Below, in pieces: positions 6,423-15,445 of a DNA stretch of 15,833 bases (its first letter is position 1; every line of letters starts with the position of its first letter). The notes beneath the pieces are model-generated. The model saw only the letters and a list, made by a program, of their open reading frames with translations. It was not told the origin of the DNA and ran no database searches. The position numbers and the translations under genes are program-made. The stretch is from Gammaproteobacteria bacterium RIFCSPLOWO2_02_FULL_56_15 (GTDB lineage: Bacteria; Pseudomonadota; Gammaproteobacteria; Eutrophobiales; Eutrophobiaceae), in contig MGYR01000129.1 in NCBI GenBank assembly GCA_001801825.1, positions 5,413 to 21,245 on the forward strand, read 5' to 3'.

Positions 6423-8170
6423 TACATCTGCTCCGGGGCGGATACTCCAAGGATCGCCAAGCCATTACGGATGACCTGTCTGATGGCGATGATCAGGGCG
6501 ATCCGTGCCTCCCTGTGGCAGGTATCCTCGATGAGGAACTGTTGCGAATTGTAATACCCGTGGAACTCGGTAGCCAAGTCGCGCAGATAAAATGCGATCT
6601 GGTGGGGTTCCCGGCTCTCCGCGGCATCATTGACCACTTCAGGATAACGGGGCAATGTCCTCATGATTGCCAGTTCATGGGGTTCCCTCAGCAGCGACAG
6701 ATTCTCCAGTGCCCGTTCTGGCAGATACTCCATCCTTCTTGTCTGCAACTGATCGAGAACACTGCAGATACGGGCGTGGGCATACTGGATGTAATAGACC
6801 GGGTTGTCACTGGATTGGGATTTCGCGAGTTCTAGGTCGAAATCAAGATGTTGTTCCGATCTGCGAGTCACGTAAAAAAAGCGGGCTGCATCTTTGCCAA
6901 CCTCATCGCACAGGTCCCGCAGAGTCACGTAGTTTCCGGATCGTGTGGACATCTGTACCTTTGTGCTGCCCCGGTAGAGCACCGCGAACTGCACCAGAAG
7001 TATCTCAAGTCTGTCCGGATCCTGGCCAAGCGCCTGGAGTGCTGCTTTTACCCTTGTTATATAGCCGTGATGATCCGCTCCCCAGACATTAATTACCCGG
7101 TTAAATCCGCGTTCATACTTGTCCAGATGGTAGGCGATGTCGGATGCAAAATAAGTCTTCTGCCCATTGTCTCTGACCACTACGCGATCCTTTTCATCTC
7201 CATACCTGCTGGACCTGAACCAAGTGGCGCCGTCCTCAAGGTACAGTTCCCCTGTTTGCTCAAGCTTGCTGATGCAATTATCCACTTTGCCACTTTCGAA
7301 CAGGGAAGTCTCGGAAAACCAGTGGTCGAACCGGATATTCATGGATTCCAGTTCCTCCCGGATGTCACGAAGGATCTCATCCATGGCAGCTCTCTGAATC
7401 ACACGGTAATCAGTATCACCAAGATGTGTTATTACGTTATCGATAAGGACATCAAGTTGATCCTCCAGGTCATCCATCTGCCAAATGCCCTCAGGCAGTC
7501 GGGAGCGGGCAGCCGAGAATCTGTCCTGGTAGTGCTCGAACAAACCGGCAGCAATGGCGCGTATATAATCACCCTGGTATGCCTTCTGCGGGAATGGACA
7601 GGGGGGCCCGCAAAGTTCCAGATAGCGGAGCCATACGCTCAGCGCCAGGATATCCATCTGTCGTCCCGCGTCGTTCACATAATATTCGCGCTCCACCTGG
7701 TAACCACAGGTTTCCAGCAGGTTGGCCACTGCGGCGCCATAGGCGGCTCCCCGGCCATGCCCTACGTGTAGAGGCCCGGTCGGGTTGGTGGAGACATATT
7801 CGACAAGTATGCGTATTCCCGCGCCGGCATCGCTCCTGCCGTACTGATCTCCCGCAACATGAATATCCGCGATCACCCTGTGATTGGCCCGTTCGGAAAG
7901 AAAAAAATTGATGAAACCGGGCCCGGCGATATCTGCCTTTTCCACAAGTTCTGATGTGGGCAGATTTTCGACTATATACCGGGCAAGATCCCGCGGTTTC
8001 AGTCCTGCATGCTTCGCCAGCAACATGGCAATATTACTGGCCAGATCACCATGTGCCCTGTCCCGGGTTCGTTCCACCACGATAGGAATGTCAGAAGGAA
8101 AATGCAGTGACTGAGTATTTCTGATTTCGAACAGGGATTGCTCTATCAGTCTGGTAATGTGAGGCCGCAT
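6422..8170 (-). CDS. argS: Arginyl-tRNA synthetase
   Basis: ArgRS is a class I aminoacyl-tRNA synthetase that charges tRNA-Arg with arginine in the cytoplasm. The 582-residue length matches the family (E. coli 577). The N-terminal add-1 domain contains AHGDLASNIAM (39-49). The HIGH motif appears as NPTGPLHVGHGR (129-140). The ArgRS-specific tRNA-contact segment is NVWGADHHGY (361-370). The KMSKS position is VQMSTRSGNYVTL (405-417), the degenerate form usual for ArgRS. The C-terminal anticodon-binding domain ends in LAILGVSAPEQM. It is 105 bp downstream of priA and probably has its own promoter as well as read-through. It overlaps the SPOR gene by one base. Confidence 0.97.
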   Translation of the reverse strand: MRPHITRLIEQSLFEIRNTQSLHFPSDIPIVVERTRDRAHGDLASNIAMLLAKHAGLKPRDLARYIVENLPTSELVEKADIAGPGFINFFLSERANHRVIADIHVAGDQYGRSDAGAGIRILVEYVSTNPTGPLHVGHGRGAAYGAAVANLLETCGYQVEREYYVNDAGRQMDILALSVWLRYLELCGPPCPFPQKAYQGDYIRAIAAGLFEHYQDRFSAARSRLPEGIWQMDDLEDQLDVLIDNVITHLGDTDYRVIQRAAMDEILRDIREELESMNIRFDHWFSETSLFESGKVDNCISKLEQTGELYLEDGATWFRSSRYGDEKDRVVVRDNGQKTYFASDIAYHLDKYERGFNRVINVWGADHHGYITRVKAALQALGQDPDRLEILLVQFAVLYRGSTKVQMSTRSGNYVTLRDLCDEVGKDAARFFYVTRRSEQHLDFDLELAKSQSSDNPVYYIQYAHARICSVLDQLQTRRMEYLPERALENLSLLREPHELAIMRTLPRYPEVVNDAAESREPHQIAFYLRDLATEFHGYYNSQQFLIEDTCHREARIALIIAIRQVIRNGLAILGVSAPEQM

Positions 8171-8205
8171 TGGGAATATATAATCAACGGTTAAAAAGAC
8201 CGTAC

Positions 8206-8234
8206 ATTCTATCCCGTCCCAGGTTATTCATGAA
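8206..8234 (-). promoter_or_regulatory. Possible promoter of argS
   Basis: On the minus strand TAGAAT (8206-8211, 5 of 6 to the -10 consensus) has TTCATG (8229-8234, weak, 3 of 6) 17 bp upstream, in the 105-bp gap between priA and argS. Just downstream is a small inverted repeat, ACGGT/ACCGT with a 7-base loop, in the predicted leader. The -35 is poor, so confidence is low. Confidence 0.3.
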
Positions 8235-8275
8235 GGACGTAAATTTCAGATAAGCAGACCGATGCCTCGCTGACT

Positions 8276-10486
8276 TCAGATCATGTCCTGCGGATCAACA
8301 TCCAGGAACCAGCGTACTTTCCTGCCACTCTTGATGGATTCCAGTCTATCCGCCCATTTAGTCAGTGCCGTTTGCAAACGATTCCGGTTGCCAGACTGAA
8401 CCAGCATCTGGTAGCGAAGCCTTCCGGCACGTTTTTCCAGCGGCGCCGGGTATGGACCGAATACTTCCAGGTCAGTGCAGATATCGCTCAATGTGTTGCG
8501 GGCCTCTGCGAGGAATTGTCGAAGCCGGGAGAGTTCATAATCCTCTGCCTGCAGGAGCGCCAAGTGACTGTAAGGAGGCAGACGGGTCTCCTTGCGTTCC
8601 TCCAGCAGGTTTTTTGCGAATTGCTCATAACCTTGCCCGACCAGTGAGAGTAATAATGGATGGTCAGGGTAATGTGTTTGCAACAGCACCCTTCCCTTAC
8701 CGGTAACTCTCCCTGCCCGTCCGCTGACCTGGAGTATCATCTGGGCCATATGTTCACTGGACCTGAAATCCGCGCTGAAAAGACCACGATCAGCATCAAT
8801 GATTCCTACCAGGTCCAGATTCGGGAAATGATGACCTTTAGCGAGCATCTGGGTTCCCACCAGTATGTCTACTGTTCCGGAATTGATGCTCTCAATCATG
8901 TCTCTCATTTTTCCCCGTTGTCGGGTGGAGTCACGGTCGATGCGCAAAATCCGGGCAGAGGGAAAGGCTGCTTCCAGAGTTTCCACCAGCCGCTCCGTGC
9001 CATGGCCTACCTGTATGAGAGCAGTCTCTCCGCATTCCGGGCAATTCCCGGGGGCGGACTTGCTGCTGGCGCAATGATGGCAGGCAATCCTGTTCTCAAT
9101 TTTGAAATAGGTCATCTGCAGATCGCACCTGATACACTTGGCGGTCCATCCGCACTCATGGCACATCAGCACAGGCGAATAGCCACGTTTGTTCAAAAAC
9201 AAAAGCACCTGTTTTTGCAGCGCAAGCTCTATCGAGATCGCTTGGATCATGGTTTCAGACAATGCGCCCCTCATGGGACGGGAACGCATATCAATGATAT
9301 TCATCTCAGGTGGCGCCGCTGAGCTTGCCCGTTGAGGCAGGTTCAGTTGCAGGTATTTTGCAATGCCGGCATTGTAGATGCTTTCCATGGATGGTGTTGC
9401 ACTGCCGAGAATGACCGGGATTCCGAGCATCTTGCCGCGCATGATGGCGACATCCCTTGCGGAATAGCGGAAGCCCTCCTGTTGCTTGTAGGAGTTGTCG
9501 TGTTCTTCGTCAATGATGATAAGCCCCGGATTTTTTAGAGGTGTCCAGACCGCTGAACGTGTTCCGAGTATCACCGGTATGCTTCCATCCCGCGCCATGA
9601 GCCAGGCATCAAGGCGTTCACGGTCGGTAAGCCCGGAATGTAATATTGCAACCTGTGTGCCGAGACGGTCGCGAATCCGTTCCACCAACTGCGGTGTAAG
9701 ACCGATTTCTGGGACCAGGATTAGAGACTGTTTACCTTCATCAATCTTTTTTCGTATGTTGCTGATGTAAACCTCGGTCTTACCGCTGCCAGTGACGCCG
9801 TTAAGGAGCACGCAGCGAAATGCCTCCGGCAGACTGTCAATGGTCGCCACCGCATCTTCCTGTTCGCTGTTCAGCCGCAAAGAGTTTGCTTGTGAAGCTG
9901 CCGATTGCATTCTTTCCCCGGTCTCTGATAGCACGACCAGACCTTTTGCCTCAAGTGTTCTGAAGATGCGTGAATGTTGAGTGCCTGGCTGCAGGTTTCC
10001 CGGATCCAGACCCTTGAGATTCTGCTGCATCAGTTCCAGAAACCGGCGTTGCAAAGGGGCGCGTTTCAGTGAGGCAGGATCAACCTCCTTTCCTGCCTCT
10101 GTGAGTTTCCAGAGTGTGTGTTTTTGCCTAACCGCCTGCTTGCCCTGACGCAGCAGGACAGGAAGGCTGTTAAAGTAGACTTCACCTGCGGAGTACTGAT
10201 AATAACTGCTGGCCCAGTTGATGAGTGTCATATGGGATTTTGGAAACAACGGAGACTCATCCAAGACACTGATCACTTTCTTCAGGCGGTTGTGGTCCAA
10301 CTGACTGCTATGCGACACTCCCGTCACCAGGCCGGTCCTGGTGACGGATTTGCCGAAAGGTACACGTACTCTCATCCCAGGCAGGATCTGTCCATCGTTA
10401 AGATCGTCGGGCAGGAGGTAATCAAACATCCGCCTGATGGGTACCGGAAGTGCCACATGCAGAACCGTACGGCGTCTAGCTGGCAT
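8276..10486 (-). CDS. priA: Primosomal protein N' (replication restart helicase PriA)
   Basis: PriA is a 3'-to-5' superfamily 2 DNA helicase that recognises stalled forks and reloads the replisome. With the chosen ATG it has 736 residues, as expected. The N-terminal 3' DNA-binding domain begins HVALPVPIRRMFDYLLP. Walker A is GVTGSGKT (230-237), the DExH box is IIIDEEH (D326 to H329), and motif III is GSATPSME. Eight cysteines for two zinc sites (C442, C445, C451, C454, C469, C472, C482, C485) lie within the helicase core. I chose the ATG at 10486 because the family starts a few residues before HVALPVP. A GTG at 10519 in the same frame would add 11 residues and overlap the preceding gene. The upstream gene ends 20 bp before the chosen start. 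Confidence 0.96.
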   Translation of the reverse strand: MPARRRTVLHVALPVPIRRMFDYLLPDDLNDGQILPGMRVRVPFGKSVTRTGLVTGVSHSSQLDHNRLKKVISVLDESPLFPKSHMTLINWASSYYQYSAGEVYFNSLPVLLRQGKQAVRQKHTLWKLTEAGKEVDPASLKRAPLQRRFLELMQQNLKGLDPGNLQPGTQHSRIFRTLEAKGLVVLSETGERMQSAASQANSLRLNSEQEDAVATIDSLPEAFRCVLLNGVTGSGKTEVYISNIRKKIDEGKQSLILVPEIGLTPQLVERIRDRLGTQVAILHSGLTDRERLDAWLMARDGSIPVILGTRSAVWTPLKNPGLIIIDEEHDNSYKQQEGFRYSARDVAIMRGKMLGIPVILGSATPSMESIYNAGIAKYLQLNLPQRASSAAPPEMNIIDMRSRPMRGALSETMIQAISIELALQKQVLLFLNKRGYSPVLMCHECGWTAKCIRCDLQMTYFKIENRIACHHCASSKSAPGNCPECGETALIQVGHGTERLVETLEAAFPSARILRIDRDSTRQRGKMRDMIESINSGTVDILVGTQMLAKGHHFPNLDLVGIIDADRGLFSADFRSSEHMAQMILQVSGRAGRVTGKGRVLLQTHYPDHPLLLSLVGQGYEQFAKNLLEERKETRLPPYSHLALLQAEDYELSRLRQFLAEARNTLSDICTDLEVFGPYPAPLEKRAGRLRYQMLVQSGNRNRLQTALTKWADRLESIKSGRKVRWFLDVDPQDMI

Positions 10487-10506
10487 GAGTGGTACTGACC
10501 CGTACC

Positions 10507-11127
10507 TCAATCGCCGCACGGAGAGCCGAGGAGCTCCGAGACTTGTCTCAAGTTCGCACGTGCCTCCGGCTTGCCGTCAATGCCGCTCATGGGTGCGAGT
10601 TTTTTCTGTTTGCCGGCAAATACAACAAGGACGAAGGAATTGTCCTCGGCTTCGAAACGATAGGCAGGTAATTCAACTGAGTCCCGGTTGTTTATGCGGA
10701 CCCTCTTGCTGGAAATCTGGAAGGGTATGCCGTTCTCTTGCAAAAAAAAACCCGGCTGCTCAGGCTCTTCACAGAAGATATGCAGGATGATATCACTGTG
10801 ATGCGTTGCAGTACCTCTGAGAACTGGGCCAACCAGGCATGGTGTAAAAAGCTGGAGAAACTTCATGGCCCGTGTCGTGACACGGCGCATCTGTAGCAGT
10901 ACCTGGACTTGATGCTCACCATGAAAAAGGTTCTGGTATTCAACAAGTGCCTGTTCCACTTCCATGTTTGAAGGCATGTTTTTTCCGGGATTCAGGCCGA
11001 GTTGTGCTGCTGCTTTTCTCTTGGCAGCGAGAAAATCATTGATCCCATCCACCGCTACATACTTGGCTGCGGTTTTAGCAATAGCGTGACGGATTTTTGC
11101 AGAGGCTCGTGAGCTGGATTCGGGCAT
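10507..11127 (-). CDS. Conserved hypothetical protein, possible degenerate nucleotidyltransferase
   Basis: I do not recognise a characterised function. The 206-residue soluble product has a charged, helical N-terminal half (ASAKIRHAIAKTAAKYVAVDG, then LAAKRKAAAQLGL at 33-45 and NMEVEQALVEY at 54-64). The middle motif PVLRGTATHHSDIILHIF (101-118) looks like the hG[ST]...Dh[DE]h start of a nucleotidyltransferase fold, but only D112 is in place and the second acid is Ile. The C-terminal half resembles a strand-rich domain (IPFQISSKRVRI, SFVLVVFAG) and ends GKPEARANLRQVSELL. I recall similar proteins in other beta- and gammaproteobacteria, some annotated as nucleotidyltransferases. The ATG at 11127 follows the mrcA stop by 13 bp; in-frame starts further upstream lie inside mrcA. 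A run of nine T on the coding strand interrupts codons 126-129 (10742-10750). Confidence 0.75.
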   Translation of the reverse strand: MPESSSRASAKIRHAIAKTAAKYVAVDGINDFLAAKRKAAAQLGLNPGKNMPSNMEVEQALVEYQNLFHGEHQVQVLLQMRRVTTRAMKFLQLFTPCLVGPVLRGTATHHSDIILHIFCEEPEQPGFFLQENGIPFQISSKRVRINNRDSVELPAYRFEAEDNSFVLVVFAGKQKKLAPMSGIDGKPEARANLRQVSELLGSPCGD

Positions 11128-11140
11128 GCTGGACTCGGTG

Positions 11141-13630
11141 TCAAAAAAGTTCTTCAGGAACACTCTGGGGAGCGTCAGGAGCATCGAAGACCTCCGGTGT
11201 GATAGTGTCCGGATTTTCTCCGGGCTGATGCTCCAGCCGGAAGACCTCGAAGATCGCCTTGGGATCACCAGCATTGGCGGGTCTGCCGCTATCCGGGTCT
11301 ATGAGAATATTGACGAGGCCGGAGGGGCGTTCCAGTATGCTTTCAGGGATGCCTTCCAGGGCTGCTCGCATATAGTCAATCCACATCGGTAACGCTGCCA
11401 CACCTCCTGTTTCATTGTTGCCCAGTTTGCGCTGGTAATCATCGAAGCCGACCCAGGCGATAGTAGCCACGTTGGTATTGAAACCTGCAAACCAGGCATC
11501 ACTCTGGTCATTGGTGGTTCCGGTCTTGCCGGATAAATCCTTGCGTCCAAGCACACGGGCACGTCTTCCTGTTCCAGAAGGATTCAGGATCACATCTCGC
11601 ATCATGTCATCCAGGATCCATATATTCCCGGCATCTACGACGCGTTCAGCACAACGTGTAAGAGGATCGTGTACAGCAGGAATGTCTGTTGCCGGATCTG
11701 CCAAGGGTGGGTATTCCTTGATCGGCGGCGGTATGGTTCCGGCGGGCGTCACCTCGGCATTTATTTCCTGAAGTTGTTGCTGCCGTGTATGTGTCGTGTT
11801 GTGGCATATCTGCATGGGAGTGGCCTGGAAAACTGTTACATCAGCAAGTTGTTCAATCCGGTCGATAAAGTAAGGTTCAATCCAGTAACCACCATTGGCC
11901 AGAACACTATACGCGGAGATGTGTTGCCAGGGGGTTACCTCACCACTACCCAGGGCCAGTGAGAGGCCATGAGGCAAGTCGTCAGGGTTGTAACCGAAAA
12001 GTTTAATGTGCTGAAGGGCCTTGTCCACACCGATTTCATCAAGCAATCGTATGGATACCAAATTCCTGGAATGGATCAGTGCCTCACGCATGCGGGTGGG
12101 ACCGTAGTACTTGCCGCTGTAGTTTTCAGGCCTCCATGTATCTTCGATTCCGGGGTCATCAAATATGACCGGTGCATCATTGATCAGGCTGGCAGCGGTA
12201 AATCCTTCCTCCAGTGCCGCTGAATAGATGAATGGTTTGAAACTGGAACCGGGCTGCCGCCGTGCCTGGATGATGCGATTAAACTTGCTGCGCTGGAAGT
12301 CATAACCTCCCACCAGGGCCAGTAGCGAGCCAGTCGATGGATCTACCGATACCAGAGCTCCCTCAACCTCGGGAATTTGCATCAGCTGCCATTTGTTTTC
12401 TTCATTCAAGCTTACGCGGATCACATCTCCTCGCTGGAGGATATCGCCTGCAGTTTCGGGTGCGCGTCCGCGACGGTTTTCAGTGATGTATTTCCGGGCC
12501 CATTCCAGGTATTCCCAATCTATATTGACGGTTCCCAACTTGTTGATGTAGACGCTAACATGAGAAGAATCAACAGCCGTTACGAGGGCAGGTTGCAGTC
12601 CGCCAATTTCCGGAAAAGGATTCAGTATTTTTATCCAGTCCTGCTCACTGCTGTCCTCCGGGAGATCGACATGATATTCCACGCCTCTGAATCCGTGCCT
12701 TCGGTCGTAATCGTGTAATGCACTTCGAAGTGCGTGAGTTGCGGAGACCTGATTTCTATCCCGGATAGTGGTATAGACTCTGAAGCCTTCATTGTAGGCA
12801 TTTTCGCCGTACACACTGACCATATGGCTACGGACCATTTCCGCTACATAAGGCGCCTCCAGCTCGACATTCGGACTGTGCAGGGACTCCGTAACCGGGG
12901 CTTGCCTGGCGCTCTCATATTCAGCGTTGGTGATGTAACCCTGTTCAAGCATCCTGCCAAGCACATAGTTCCGGCGAAGGATGGCTTTTTCAGGATTGGT
13001 TACTGGATTGTTCGGCGAAGGCCTCTGGGCCATTCCGGCAATCATTGCTATTTGGGCCAGGCCCAGATTGTTAATTTCCTTACCGTAGTACACTTGGGCT
13101 GCAGCACCGACGCCATAGGCACGGTGGCCTAAAAAAATCTTGTTTAGGTACAACTCGAGGATCTCATCCTTGCTCAGCTCCTGTTCAATTTTGAGGGCCA
13201 GGAATATCTCAGTAATTTTGCGTATGTATAATTTATCAAAGCTAAGAAAAAAGTTTTTTGCAACCTGCATCGTGATAGTGCTGCCGCCGATGCTTTTTTC
13301 ACCGGTCAGTATGAGATTAATGGCTGCTCGTAGTATTCCTTGCCAGTCCACACCGGGATGCTCATAAAAGCGATCATCTTCTGCGGCGAGGATGGCCTCA
13401 ATCATCTGGCGCGGGACTTCTTCGATGCGTATTGGCTGTCTTCGTTTCTCGCCGAATTCAGCGATAAGTGAGCCATCCAGCGAATATACACGTAAAGGAA
13501 CCTGCATTTTCACATCCCGCAGGGTCTCGATGTCGGGTAATTTCGGGATGATGTAGAGGCTAAGACCGGCCATTGACAGGACACCGGTCACGAAAATATA
13601 CAGCAGTATTTTGACAGTAAACCTCAACAT
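11141..13630 (-). CDS. mrcA: Penicillin-binding protein 1A (bifunctional class A PBP)
   Basis: This inner-membrane enzyme polymerises lipid II (glycosyltransferase) and cross-links peptidoglycan (transpeptidase) in the periplasm. It has 829 residues, of normal length. One membrane anchor lies at about 7-28. The GT51 domain shows catalytic EDDRFYEHPGVD (E84), GGSTITMQVAKN (115-126), EQELSKDEILELYLN and RAYGVGAAA. An insert of OB-fold type probably spans about 310-420. The transpeptidase motifs are SSFK (S462, K465), SRN (521-523) and KTG (702-704). A polar, Pro/Gln-rich insert lies at about 600-655 within the transpeptidase domain. The gene is divergent from pilM, as ponA is in Pseudomonas, and is followed after 13 bp by the hypothetical gene. 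The start at 13630 lacks a clear Shine-Dalgarno. Confidence 0.96.
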   Translation of the reverse strand: MLRFTVKILLYIFVTGVLSMAGLSLYIIPKLPDIETLRDVKMQVPLRVYSLDGSLIAEFGEKRRQPIRIEEVPRQMIEAILAAEDDRFYEHPGVDWQGILRAAINLILTGEKSIGGSTITMQVAKNFFLSFDKLYIRKITEIFLALKIEQELSKDEILELYLNKIFLGHRAYGVGAAAQVYYGKEINNLGLAQIAMIAGMAQRPSPNNPVTNPEKAILRRNYVLGRMLEQGYITNAEYESARQAPVTESLHSPNVELEAPYVAEMVRSHMVSVYGENAYNEGFRVYTTIRDRNQVSATHALRSALHDYDRRHGFRGVEYHVDLPEDSSEQDWIKILNPFPEIGGLQPALVTAVDSSHVSVYINKLGTVNIDWEYLEWARKYITENRRGRAPETAGDILQRGDVIRVSLNEENKWQLMQIPEVEGALVSVDPSTGSLLALVGGYDFQRSKFNRIIQARRQPGSSFKPFIYSAALEEGFTAASLINDAPVIFDDPGIEDTWRPENYSGKYYGPTRMREALIHSRNLVSIRLLDEIGVDKALQHIKLFGYNPDDLPHGLSLALGSGEVTPWQHISAYSVLANGGYWIEPYFIDRIEQLADVTVFQATPMQICHNTTHTRQQQLQEINAEVTPAGTIPPPIKEYPPLADPATDIPAVHDPLTRCAERVVDAGNIWILDDMMRDVILNPSGTGRRARVLGRKDLSGKTGTTNDQSDAWFAGFNTNVATIAWVGFDDYQRKLGNNETGGVAALPMWIDYMRAALEGIPESILERPSGLVNILIDPDSGRPANAGDPKAIFEVFRLEHQPGENPDTITPEVFDAPDAPQSVPEELF

Positions 13631-13820
13631 CTTGTGTAGTTTATACGATCAGGGTCCAATATATGCTGTTTTTGGGGATAATTTTGTTTTTTCACCTTGG
13701 TTTCATAAAAATTCTACAGACGCTTTGTTTTTTAAATTAGTGTTGACTATAGTTGGGTATAGAAGTTAATGTTGTATTATATGAAAGGCATATAACTCAC
13801 CACGATAAAAGGAAAAAACT
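13631..13820. promoter_or_regulatory. Divergent promoter region between mrcA and pilM
   Basis: This 190-bp AT-rich stretch separates the divergent mrcA and pilM genes. Rightward sigma-70-like candidates are TTGTTT (13725-13730) with TATAGT (13748-13753) at 17 bp, and TTGGGT (13753-13758) with TATTAT (13775-13780) at 16 bp. A TTGACT at 13743-13748 has no good -10. I could not choose between them. No sigma-54 (GG-N10-GC type) element was seen. For mrcA, only a TATAAA on the minus strand (13640-13645) very close to its start was noted. Confidence 0.4.
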
Positions 13821-14882
13821 GTGCTACCGTTTAAGAAAAAATCAACTCCAGTTATCGGGATTGATATCAGTGCAACAGCAATTAAGTTGCTTGAACTAAG
13901 CCGGAGTGGCGGTAGTTATCGTGTTGAAAGCTACTCCGTTGAGCCCCTGACACCGAATTCAGTGGTCGACAAGAATATAACTGATATAGATGCCGTAGGC
14001 GAGGCCATTGCCAGGGCAGTCAAGAAATCTGGGACCAAGACGAAGGATGCGGCGGTTGCGGTTGCCGGTTCTTCTGTCATTACCAAAATTATTACAATGC
14101 CCGCCAATCTTTCCGATGCGGAACTGGAAAGCCAGATTCAGGTGGAAGCGGATCAATACATCCCTTTCCCCTTGAATGAAGTGGCCCTGGATTTTGAGGT
14201 GCAGGGAGCGAACGCGGAAAATCCGGACCGTATAGATGTCTTGCTCGCGGCCTCGAGGAGCGACAATGTGGACCTGCGTGTCGGTGCGTTGCAATTGGCA
14301 GGCCTGAATGCCAAGGTTGTCGATGTTGAACAATTTGCCCTGGAGAACACCGTGGGCATGATCGCCAACAGCAAGTTCAGTGATGCGGGGGATGAAATCA
14401 TCGCTATAGCTGATATCGGTTCCACCGTGACCACCTTCAGTGTGTTAGAAAAATTGAAGATCATATATTCCAGGGAACAACAGTTTGGCGGTGCTCAGCT
14501 TACCGAGGATATCCAGCGCCGTTACGGACTGTCCTATGAAGAAGCCGGTTTAGCAAAACGCCAAGGTGGATTACCGGATAACTATATCCCCGAAGTACTG
14601 GAACCATTCAAGGAATCCATCAGCCAGCAGATCAGTCGTGCCCAGCAGTTTTTCTATTCCGCAAGTCAGATATCCAATATTGATCATCTGATCCTGGCCG
14701 GAGGCTGTGCCTCGATTAGCGGTATCGCCGAGTTGGTGGAATCGAAGATTGGTATTCCGACGATCGTGGCCAACCCTTTTGCCGAGATGTCGGTTTCTTC
14801 AAGAGTATCGGCACAGTCCCTGGCCAATGATGCGCCTGCACTGATGGTCTCCTGTGGACTGGCTTTAAGGAGCTTTGACTAA
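13821..14882 (+). CDS. pilM: Type IV pilus assembly protein PilM (actin-like ATPase)
   Basis: PilM is a cytoplasmic actin/FtsA-fold nucleotide-binding protein that binds the N-terminus of PilN and links the inner-membrane alignment complex to the pilus motor. The 353-residue length fits the family. The phosphate-1 loop is VIGIDISATAIKLLEL (11-26), the 1C-like region holds QVEADQYIPFP (107-117), phosphate-2 is IADIGSTVTTFSV (196-208), and the adenosine motif is LAGGCASISGI (292-302). The start codon is GTG at 13821, supported by AAGGA about 8 bases upstream; it gives the expected MLPFKKKSTPVIGID N-terminus. The stop overlaps the pilN start by one base (TAATG), so translation is probably coupled. 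Confidence 0.95.
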   Translation: MLPFKKKSTPVIGIDISATAIKLLELSRSGGSYRVESYSVEPLTPNSVVDKNITDIDAVGEAIARAVKKSGTKTKDAAVAVAGSSVITKIITMPANLSDAELESQIQVEADQYIPFPLNEVALDFEVQGANAENPDRIDVLLAASRSDNVDLRVGALQLAGLNAKVVDVEQFALENTVGMIANSKFSDAGDEIIAIADIGSTVTTFSVLEKLKIIYSREQQFGGAQLTEDIQRRYGLSYEEAGLAKRQGGLPDNYIPEVLEPFKESISQQISRAQQFFYSASQISNIDHLILAGGCASISGIAELVESKIGIPTIVANPFAEMSVSSRVSAQSLANDAPALMVSCGLALRSFD

Positions 14883-15445
14883 TGGCCAAGATTAATCTAC
14901 TTCCCTGGCGGGAAGTAAAGCGAAAAGAAAAGCAGAAAGAGTTTTTTTCCATGCTCGGTCTGGTTGCCGTGGGTGGTCTGGTTATCTGGTTTATGGTGCA
15001 TATGTTCCACAATCAGTTGATTGACAGACAGGTTGACCGTAATCAATTTATCGTCACTGAAACGGCCAATCTGGATAAGAAGATTGCGGAAATCCAAGAA
15101 CTGGAAAAGGAAAAGCAACGCTTGCTTGATCGAATGAGGGCAATCGAACAGTTGCAGGGAAACAGGCCTTTGATCGTGAGATTTTTTGATGAACTCGTAG
15201 ACAGTCTCCCTGATGGTGTCAGTGTTACCTCAATAACACAGCAAGCGAATAACATCACCATTACCGGTGAGGCACAGTCCAATGCAAGAGTATCTTCCTT
15301 TTTGCGAAACCTGGAGTCTTCAGAGTGGCTGGCCAATCCGGCACTGGATATCATCCAGGCAAAGAATGCCAGTGGTACCCGTATTAGTGGTTTCACTCTG
15401 CGTTTTCAGCAGGTGATACCCAACGCTGATGAGGATGACGCATGA
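14882..15445 (+). CDS. pilN: Type IV pilus inner-membrane protein PilN
   Basis: PilN is a bitopic inner-membrane protein that pairs with PilO in the periplasm and binds PilM in the cytoplasm. The N-terminal MAKINLLPWRE carries the conserved INLLPWR motif that docks in PilM. A membrane helix follows at about 22-41, then a heptad-rich coiled coil (about 45-92, QELEKEKQRLLDRMRAIEQL), and a ferredoxin-like periplasmic domain from about 100 (VSVTSITQQANNITITGEA). The 187-residue length is normal. It overlaps pilM by one base and pilO by four bases (ATGA at 15442-15445), the tight packing expected of genes for a stoichiometric complex. Confidence 0.95.
   Translation: MAKINLLPWREVKRKEKQKEFFSMLGLVAVGGLVIWFMVHMFHNQLIDRQVDRNQFIVTETANLDKKIAEIQELEKEKQRLLDRMRAIEQLQGNRPLIVRFFDELVDSLPDGVSVTSITQQANNITITGEAQSNARVSSFLRNLESSEWLANPALDIIQAKNASGTRISGFTLRFQQVIPNADEDDA

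Noticed and set aside
6848..7771. A 307-codon open frame on the plus strand opposite argS
   Set aside because: It is antisense to a fully conserved argS, has no family-like motifs, and is Cys/Ile/Leu-rich in the way shadow frames are.
8660..9322. A 220-codon open frame opposite priA
   Set aside because: It covers the conserved helicase and zinc region of priA in antisense and shows no recognisable domain or ribosome-binding site.
13247..13259. Six A, G, six T symmetric tract inside mrcA
   Set aside because: It encodes the conserved VAKNFFLS segment of the glycosyltransferase domain, which explains the A/T-rich codons.
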